64,000 nt of DNA from Albifimbria verrucaria (taxonomy: Eukaryota; Ascomycota; Sordariomycetes; Hypocreales; Stachybotryaceae): contig JAHREC010000018.1 of assembly GCA_020081605.1 (NCBI GenBank), positions 5,270,001 to 5,334,000 on the forward strand. The letters run 5' to 3'. Positions 57,140 through 64,000 of this stretch are shown here, piece after piece. The notes beneath the pieces are model-generated. The model was given only the letters and a program-made list of their open reading frames with translations, did no database searches and was not told the origin of the DNA. Positions within the stretch are counted from its first letter, which is position 1; every line of letters starts with the position of its first letter. The translations under genes were made by a program, and so were the position numbers.

Positions 57140-59156
57140 TCAGGTGCCCCAAATGCCACGTCCAGCACTGACTCCAAGCCACTCACCGTACTCGCTGCTC
57201 TGAAGGTGAGGCACCCAGCCCAGGTTGCCAACCTCATAATCGCACTCCCAAGACGCCACAGGGGTCCGCTGGTTGTCCTGTTGAGGCGCGCCGTTTATCG
57301 AGGCCGTTCCGGTGGAAGGATTCGAACCAAGCAGATCCCAGAGGAGAACCTGGCAATCATCTGCTCCCGAAGCCAACATGCCTCTCCGTAGCGGAGACCA
57401 TTCAATACAGTTGATGGAGCCGGTGTGCCCGCGAAGTTCAAGTAGAGCCTGGCCGGGCTGCCGTACGTCCAAGATGCGGATCGTCTGAGAATCTTGGGCA
57501 AATGTCGCAAGGAGATGGGTATCATGAGGAGAGGTGGCGAGCCGCAAGAGGGGAGGTGGGTTCGACATGGTCTGCTGCGCAGTTGTAGGGCTGGTCCGAC
57601 CACCTTGTTCTAATTAAGTCAGCATTAAATTCCACATTACTTGTAGAGCTTGCAGATGAGATGACTTACCTCTGTCGTCCTTGCCTGTGGGTTCGTAGAT
57701 AATAGTAGAGTGTTCAAGACTTCGCAAGTCAAACATGCGCACGCTGCCGTCCTGGCCACAGCTCACGAAGACATCAGTGCTCTTGGCGCAGAACCGCACA
57801 TCGTAGACCTCTTTATCGTGAGCAATGAGTTGGGTCTTGGCAGTAAGAGATGGAATGTCCCAAATAGTGCAGGTGGTATCGATGCTCGAGGTAATGATCA
57901 AACTGGGTGAGACCGTATTCCAATCCAGGGACGTAAGAGGAGCAGTGTGGTCAGGCGTCTTGGAGTTGGACAAGAGCGCAAGAGGGTGAGCTTGGTTACA
58001 GCAGTCTCCCGGCCGCCACGAGTGATGTTGTTGCTGGGGGTGGCAGGAGTCTCCGAAGGAAGCGACCACAAGCGCAAGTGATCACCAGACGTGGCCAGTA
58101 GATCAGTGGACTGCTTCTGGGACGAGGGAGGTTCCCACAAGAGGCGAGTGACGGGATAAGAGTGTGTCGCTTCTGCAACCTTGTTAAACTCCAAGCTATA
58201 CTTGGAGGAGCCTGGCCTGTAGACGTCCTGAGGAGTCGGCACAACTTGGCTATCGAGGATTTGAATCTGCAGGCAAACAAGGACGGAGGCATTAGTAAAC
58301 GGGTTTTGCGACGTCATCGTGGGCGTCAGGAAAAGGAGCTACGTACAAAATTGTGGCCGTCTTCCAGATAGCTGCCGACTGCAAGCTTGCCGGCTCCATT
58401 GCCCTGAGGCGCCCACTTGCACCAGTCAAAGGCGTAGAGGGCCCAAGGAGCAGTATAGTTGCTCACGCTGGGCTGGGCGCCGGCGAGGTCATAGCCTGGG
58501 GACCATCGGACATGCTGGAATCCGCGCGAGGACGGATATCGGCGAGTCCTAGGGGCGTGTTGGAGATGGTGCGCTGGGTGCCAGGGACATTGTACTTGGT
58601 CGGGTCGGAAGGAGACATGTACTGGGACGAGGGGCCGACGGGCGTGGTGGGCGTGTATGCGTGGTAACTGGAGGAAGCGGCATCGTAGCCGGCGGCGGGG
58701 CTAGAGCGGGAGTAGCTGTGAGACATGCTGAGCGAGGGCTTCGTGGGCGTCTGGAAGTCCTGGGAGGCTGAGAGCTGCTGCTGCTGCGATTGTTGCTGTG
58801 CGGCGAGGAGGAGGAGGAGCTCTGCATCGTCGGCAGATTGGGCGCCGTGTTGATGGATATGACTGGCGGTCGCGCGGGATGGCCGCCAGGCTGGAGGATG
58901 TTGGGCACAGAGCTCGTGGGAGCGTAGCCGTGGGCGCCAACGAGGGATTGATCGAGGTTGAGCTGGGGCGCGTAGTCATGCGACGACGACGATGACGACT
59001 GCTGTTGCTGCTGCTGCTGCTGCTGCTGTTGGTGGTGGTGGCTCTGGCTCTGGCTCTGATGGCTCATGCCAGACATGTGCAGTTCATCCTGCTGGGCTTC
59101 GTACGGGCTTGTCCCGGGCTGTCGTGGCAGGGAGGTAGTTGCTGTGATTGGCTCAT
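57140..59156 (-). CDS. WD40 protein of the WDR68/DCAF7 type with long Gln/Ser-rich N-terminus
   Basis: Related to WDR68/DCAF7 (plant TTG1, petunia AN11), a WD40 scaffold for kinases and a CUL4 substrate receptor. The propeller starts near NYTAPWALYAFDWC and runs through LLWEPPSS, PLTSLDWNTVSPSLIITSSID, SCGQDGSVRMFDLR, LLATFAQDSQTIRILDVR and LASGADDCQVLLWDL, ending GVSAGRGIWGT. The N-terminal 220 or so residues are an extension with poly-Gln and poly-Ser tracts. Exons are 59156-58347, 58266-57670 and 57609-57140; introns are 80 and 60 nt. Bases are missing near 59110-59140, 58800-58805, 58498-58501 and 57984-57986; corrected length 626 aa. The start is uncertain (59156, or an ATG near 59078). 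Confidence 0.86.
58999..59036. repeat. CAG/CTG trinucleotide run coding poly-Gln
   Basis: About ten glutamine codons on the minus strand inside the WD40 gene, directly after a His run and before a Ser run. Confidence 0.9.
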
Positions 59157-60220
59157 GGTGCGGCGCTGGGATTGACTTGGAGAGGGGCAGCCAGAACCAA
59201 GGCCCCAAACCAAAACCAGAAAAAGAGACGAAACGGCCTTGCGACAAGTGCTGATCAGAGTGAGCCAGCAGAAAAAGACTATCGTCACTTGGTAAGGGCC
59301 AGCGTAGGAACTGCAGGTATCGGGGAAAGGGGGAAATAAAGGTGGCGGGTGCTGTAGGTGTCTTTTTGGAGATGAAACAATATGCAAGTGAGTAAGTGGT
59401 CCAGGTACGGACGGCTACGGGCCTTGCTTTGCGATGCCGCGCCTTCAGCCTTGAGCTGCTGCCCCGGTCGATCCAGGGCCTCTCTGCAACCGAGATGGTA
59501 AAGTAGGACGACGGGCTGAACCGCGGCCGGTGTCAAACGCTCGGCTGCCCGCGTGTGGCAGCACCCAAGGTCTATTGAGATCCGGGGCAGAGAGTACCGG
59601 CGACCTGGATGCTGTACAGGCAGGGAGGGTGCAGGTTGGCAGCGAGGCGACTGATCACAAGGTGGATGCCACGAGTGGACAAATGGTAGCACTGCGGTCG
59701 ACGTACTATGGGAGGTACTATGTATGTGGGCAGACGTCAGTGTGGGAGGTACCCGAAACCCCTGTTCCTCACTATCCATCCATTCTTCCAGCAATGCGAC
59801 CTACTAATGGACCGCATCGGTAGCTGAAAGTGGCCGAGGTACTCTGTACTCTGTACTCTGTAAAGTGCCTTGAATGGAGGTATTCTCCCCACACAGCAAG
59901 CAGTATGTCTACCCCAACACTACTTCGGTACATCCGCCGATAGGACTCTACTACTAAGACCCCGATGCCTTGTCTTATCTGCGCTCTAGTAACTTAGCAA
60001 GCATGAGCACATGCCAAAGCTCTCCTCCCTACCACCCAGGCCGCCTCATTCGAACTGTCCTCGTGAACCTCTGGGTTGGCATTGGCACACATGGGCAATT
60101 TTCCATTACCTGTTTTGCCCACGATAGCTGCCCCATTCACTCGAAACTTCATCTTCGCATAACAGAAATGTTGTATAGCCCGCTTCCCTATTCTTCAACA
60201 GCTTCGCGCACTTCACGCCT
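59157..60220. promoter_or_regulatory. Divergent promoter region, WD40 gene / coiled-coil gene
   Basis: About 1.06 kb between the two start codons. It contains a GTACTCT triplicate (59839-59862). No gene is seen. Confidence 0.5.
59839..59862 (+). repeat. (GTACTCT)3 tandem repeat
   Basis: Three perfect heptamer units followed by GTA. Confidence 0.9.
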
Positions 60221-62153
60221 ATGACGTCTCCGCCCTCTATCCTCGATCGCTTCACCAGCCCTCGAAATCGGAATTCCTTTCTATCTCATCGTCAATCTCC
60301 GCAGCGATCCCCGAGTGAATACACCATGGAAGAACTTGAACCTAGGCCTGTGGAAACCTACGCAAACCAGGAAGCCTTTGCGCCCAGGTCAAGACAAACA
60401 GGCATACCTACTGCTGCGCCCAACCCATCGGTGGGTTCCTGGATTGACTGGCCCAGCTCCGCATCCTCAAGATCTTCCTCAAAGGGAAATCGCGAGCCTT
60501 GTTTGCAGGCCCTCCGCCGCCGATAGCACGATCTATGGTGTTGAACAGCAAACAGAGTCGGCCAACCCCGAATAGAGCACAGTCTGGTTACACCAGCAAC
60601 GAACGATTGCCAGAAGGAATCAGTGGCGAAGGCGTTAGCAAGGTTATATTCGACCATGGAGCTCATGCAGTATCTCGTAGCGCCGACTCGGTTTGGCGGG
60701 GTCTGCAGCGCCAGGAGAGGGCTCTTGAATCCGACATTCAACAGCTGCTCGATCTACAGGCCACCGGCCTCATAGCTGGTAGCGGCGGTGTTGCAACCCC
60801 AAAAGTAAGGAGGCCGACGGCTATAGTGACTCTGGGAGTAGCACACCCACCGGTACCTTTTATTCTACCGCAACATCTAAATCTCGCATGGTCAACTCTC
60901 TATATGTGCCTACTCGGGCAACATCTGATGGCAACGTGATACCTGTTCGGCAGCCTACTAGAGGTCGACCAACTGGGCTGAGCGCAGCTCGTGTGGGTTT
61001 GCAAGGGTCGATAAATGCGCTGGCAGATCTTAAGCGCGAGGAAGATGCTTACATTGATGTTTCCTTGGCCCAGCGTAAAAAGCCTTGGTGCAGCTGGGTC
61101 GTTTGAGTGTGCGGAAAGACGGCATCTCTAACGAGCTCCATACACTAGAAGAGGATGAAGGCGAGCCTTTAGGCCAAGAACTCCGGGACCTTGGGTCTAA
61201 GTACGAATCAATCACCCAAGAAATACGTGCTCTCGAGGAAAAATTGGTGGGCATGCGAAACCGACGCCGCTGGCTCAAGGACAAAATGGAGGACGTAAGG
61301 AACAAGAGAGAAGCAGGGCTCAGCGGATACCGAGGTGCCCTGAAGGACGTAGAATCAGAGCTTACCACCATCTTGAAGCGACCACCTGTAAAACCCCTCG
61401 ACCCAGAGATGTACGGAAAAGTCGACGACTCGGAAGGATTGCCAGCGAACTCTTCGGGGGTGAGTTCCTACAACTCCTACCAGAGCGACGCACAATCGAC
61501 ATGGCGAAGTCCTGGTGGGAGGGTGAAATTTCGCTTCTTGAGCGGCGCAAAGAGCAAATTGCCAAGGAACGGCAAGCTTTAGAAGAAGGTGGTGTTGTTT
61601 GGGGAGATGTCATTCGCCAAGTTACCAACTTTGAGTCGAATTTGCGACAGCTGATGAAAACAATAACATCGCCCCAAGAGCCAAAGGAGGACTCACCTCC
61701 AACCGAAGACCTTTTTCGCGAGCATACAGCTGCAATGGACACAGTTGTGACGGAACTTGAGCGATACATGGAAGAGGCCGAGAAGAAGCACTGGAACCTC
61801 CTCATATGTGCTATCGGTGCTGAGCTGGAAGCGTTCAAAGAAGCCCGAAATATGCTGAAGGGTGTCTTTGCCACAGCAGATGAAGCATCACAGGAGGAAA
61901 CCTGTGCCAGAGAATCCAATGAGCCGCAAGGTACAGATCAACAGGAGAAAAGCTTCGCCAATATCGTAGACGACCAACCCGACGAAAGTGACAACGAGGT
62001 TCCCCTGACCTTCTGGTTTCACATTACGAAGAACATGGCTGCAATCCGCCATCAAGCTCTAGATCTGAATCAGACTTACACGAAGATGACAGCGGAAACG
62101 AGATCCCTCCGGAGTTTTTAGACGGCGAAGACCGCTCAAGCAAGGGACAATAG
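60221..62153 (+). CDS. Coiled-coil protein resembling filamentous-fungal Atg28
   Basis: The sequence has a disordered N-terminus (MTSPPSILDRFTSPRNR, then EELEPRPVETY), a conserved VWRGLQRQERALESDIQQLL helix, a block around VSLAQRKKALVQLGRLSVRK, and long coiled coils (ELRDLGSKYESITQEIRALE, MRNRRRWLKDKMEDVRNKRE, WWEGEISLLERRKEQIAKER). It ends in an acidic tail (FLDGEDRSSKGQ). This pattern matches proteins annotated as autophagy-related protein 28 in Sordariomycetes; the assignment is from memory and no domain proves an autophagy role. Single bases are missing near 60482-60486, 60801-60804, 61080-61083, 61456-61460 and 62040-62065. With all five restored the intronless frame is 645 aa, ending at 62153. 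Confidence 0.72.
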
Positions 62154-64000
62154 GCATATAGCGATGTTGTTTTCTGGGAGTACTTAGGATTATTATACCC
62201 CATGTTCACAATAACCTATCACGTTTGGAACAGTAGCAGTAATAGCGATTTAAAAGACACCTTGATATCTCACATAATGTTCAACCATGCAGTGTCGAGG
62301 AGACCTCGCTCTCTCGTGGGTGGGCTCGACTTGAAACAACTCAAGCGCGTCAGCAATTATACTAACTCATTGATATTCGGTGATGCATTCTGAAAAACTA
62401 AATACATGCGGGTGAGCTGTGAATCGCATAACGAATCGTGGTAGCCTAATTGACGCCCCTAACGCCTTAAGCAACATCATGGTTGGTCGCGTGGTGCACA
62501 TGCACCGTGGCAGCTCTGTACCATCCCACACCCAGTAACGGCAAAGGTCCAACGATATGGAGTCGCCCGTAACACGTCCAAGCAAGGAGGAGAGGCAAGA
62601 GCTGTAACCGAGTCTAACACTGAGCCTTTGGCTCAGCTCCACCTTATGTATTCGTTCACCGCGTGCGTTCGAAGAAACCGCTTGACCCAGCAATGGCAAC
62701 GGACTGATCCATGACCCATTCTCCTACCCCAAGATACTTGTCGACCCACTTCGAGACTTCTTTGTTGTCGCCAGCGACTCTATCAGTCTTGAACCTAAAG
62801 GTCAGAACCCGCGGAGGGAGGTGTCAGGTCGGCTGTAATTTCGGCGTTCGAGGAATGTCGGGCATGAAGGAGACTCACGTCAGGCCGGTAGATCGCTTGA
62901 TTCCGGCGAGGAAGGCCGACACTAGACGGAAGATGCCTTGGTTAGGAGCAGCGCCAGGATCAGGTTCGGGAATGAGCAGACTCACAAAGAACGGCGTCAA
63001 ATGCATAGTGCGTCAAGCGCCCAACCTTTGACCAAAGTCCAAAAGTCAGCAGGTTGAGAAACTGCAAGCAGTCTTAGACGCGCTTAGACAGCTAGGGGCA
63101 TGTGCAATGCAGCGAATGTGTGGTGCATGTAGCGAAGGAGATGCAGCCAGCGAGGCTCGAGGATACATACCACCATTGTGACTGATTTACGATAGTCGTC
63201 TGTTGTAGGCAGGTGTAGTAGGTGCTGCAGCTAAGGGTCTGCAGAAGGGCAATGTCTAGGAGCTTCGCGGGATGTCACGCACGAGGTTGGCCGGAGGCGT
63301 GATGTAGCATCGGCAGCGGTGTCATGTGCCGACTGGGCTCGGATGACGATACCCGAGCTGGGCTGGACGTCCTGCTATGCTGTCACGTGCACATAGCTGG
63401 CATTCACTCACCCATCTTAATCTGTACACTTACACAGATTACCTAAGGCACGATTGCTTACATGATCAACATCACCAACACGGCGTGTAGGAAAGGGTGT
63501 TTGGAGACGAGCCAGGCAAACAGGGGGAAGAGACTCTATTGACGCACAGACGTGCCTCATCTCGCAGATGTCTGACACAAGCTTAAGCGGCCAGCGCGGA
63601 CGAAACGATGGCGAGCTATATGTAAGGACTCAGCAGCGGCAAGAACATCAGCATGAGCATCTGCATCAACTTAGCATAAGTACCTAGTGGAGTGGGGATT
63701 CAAGAGCATGCGGGTCCGGCAGCATGGGGTGCTAGAGCTTCGAAGTGGGGAGAATCAATATTCTCTGCTGGCTAACTTTCTTCTTTGAGACAGCGCATGC
63801 TGTATGTACGTCGACGGCAGTGCCGTTCAGTTGCAAGTGAGCCTGTCTCTCTTGGCTTTGGCCTCATGGAAATTTTTGTTGGGTGGGACCTCAAGGTCAG
63901 ACTAGCCGATCTGATGGATCCATGGGACGCCCTGGCTAAATGCAGCAAAGAGCACCTTGCGTAGCCTTAGGTCCAGATGTGGTAGTAGATTCTGTTGTTT
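62154..64000. other. Right-edge region, about 1.85 kb, no gene recognised
   Basis: Short open frames without recognisable domains (for example at 62711-63031). No RNA gene or repeat stands out. A gene may lie further right or be hidden by indels. Confidence 0.4.

Noticed and set aside
1..64000. Repeat-induced point mutation or transposon remnants
   Set aside because: No AT-rich blocks with excess TA, no terminal repeats and no transposase or reverse transcriptase fragments were noticed.

Overview
This window is nuclear DNA from a filamentous ascomycete (Pezizomycotina), most likely a Sordariomycete. The evidence is short spliceosomal introns (mostly 49-106 nt, GT...AG), a HET-domain gene, a Zn(II)2Cys6 regulator, a GH43 enzyme with CBM6 and fungal CBM1 modules, and a full set of fungal housekeeping genes. 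No rRNA, tRNA, CRISPR array or transposon was recognised. Exon models were assembled by hand from reading frames and splice signals.

Layout. 0-4 kb: the 5' part of an EGF-like membrane protein running off the left edge, then a GPI-type aspartic protease. 4.5-18 kb: housekeeping genes, namely mitochondrial EF-G (MEF1), a disordered protein of unknown function, mitochondrial ribosomal protein S8, kynurenine 3-monooxygenase (BNA4), methionine aminopeptidase 1 and ERV14. 18.6-20.3 kb: splicing factor PRP17. 21.2-31 kb: a glycerol-use cluster of mitochondrial glycerol-3-phosphate dehydrogenase (GUT2), an aquaglyceroporin and glycerol kinase (GUT1); the channel and the kinase are divergent around a 2.6 kb spacer. 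A Zn2Cys6 regulator lies 3.1 kb past GUT1. 37-46 kb is accessory in character: a HET-domain protein, the GH43-CBM6-CBM1 hydrolase, a T5orf172 (GIY-YIG-like) protein and long gene-free stretches. 46-62 kb: a small membrane protein, a secreted SnoaL-like protein, a mitochondrial membrane protein, SPT5, a WDR68/DCAF7-type WD40 protein and a coiled-coil protein resembling filamentous-fungal Atg28. The last 1.85 kb holds no gene I can support.

The most pervasive feature is technical. Fifteen of the 22 genes are broken by about 38 single-base length changes, nearly all a missing base in or beside a short homopolymer. This includes genes that should be indispensable (MEF1, SPT5, MAP1). The pattern fits uncorrected sequencing or assembly indels rather than pseudogenes. 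In each case the lengths with one-base corrections add up to an open frame.

The best functional module is the glycerol trio: uptake channel, kinase and FAD dehydrogenase carry glycerol to dihydroxyacetone phosphate. A clump of CreA/CRE1-type motifs lies upstream of the kinase, and the neighbouring Zn2Cys6 factor is a candidate, but unproven, regulator. I did not find a clearly new biological system.
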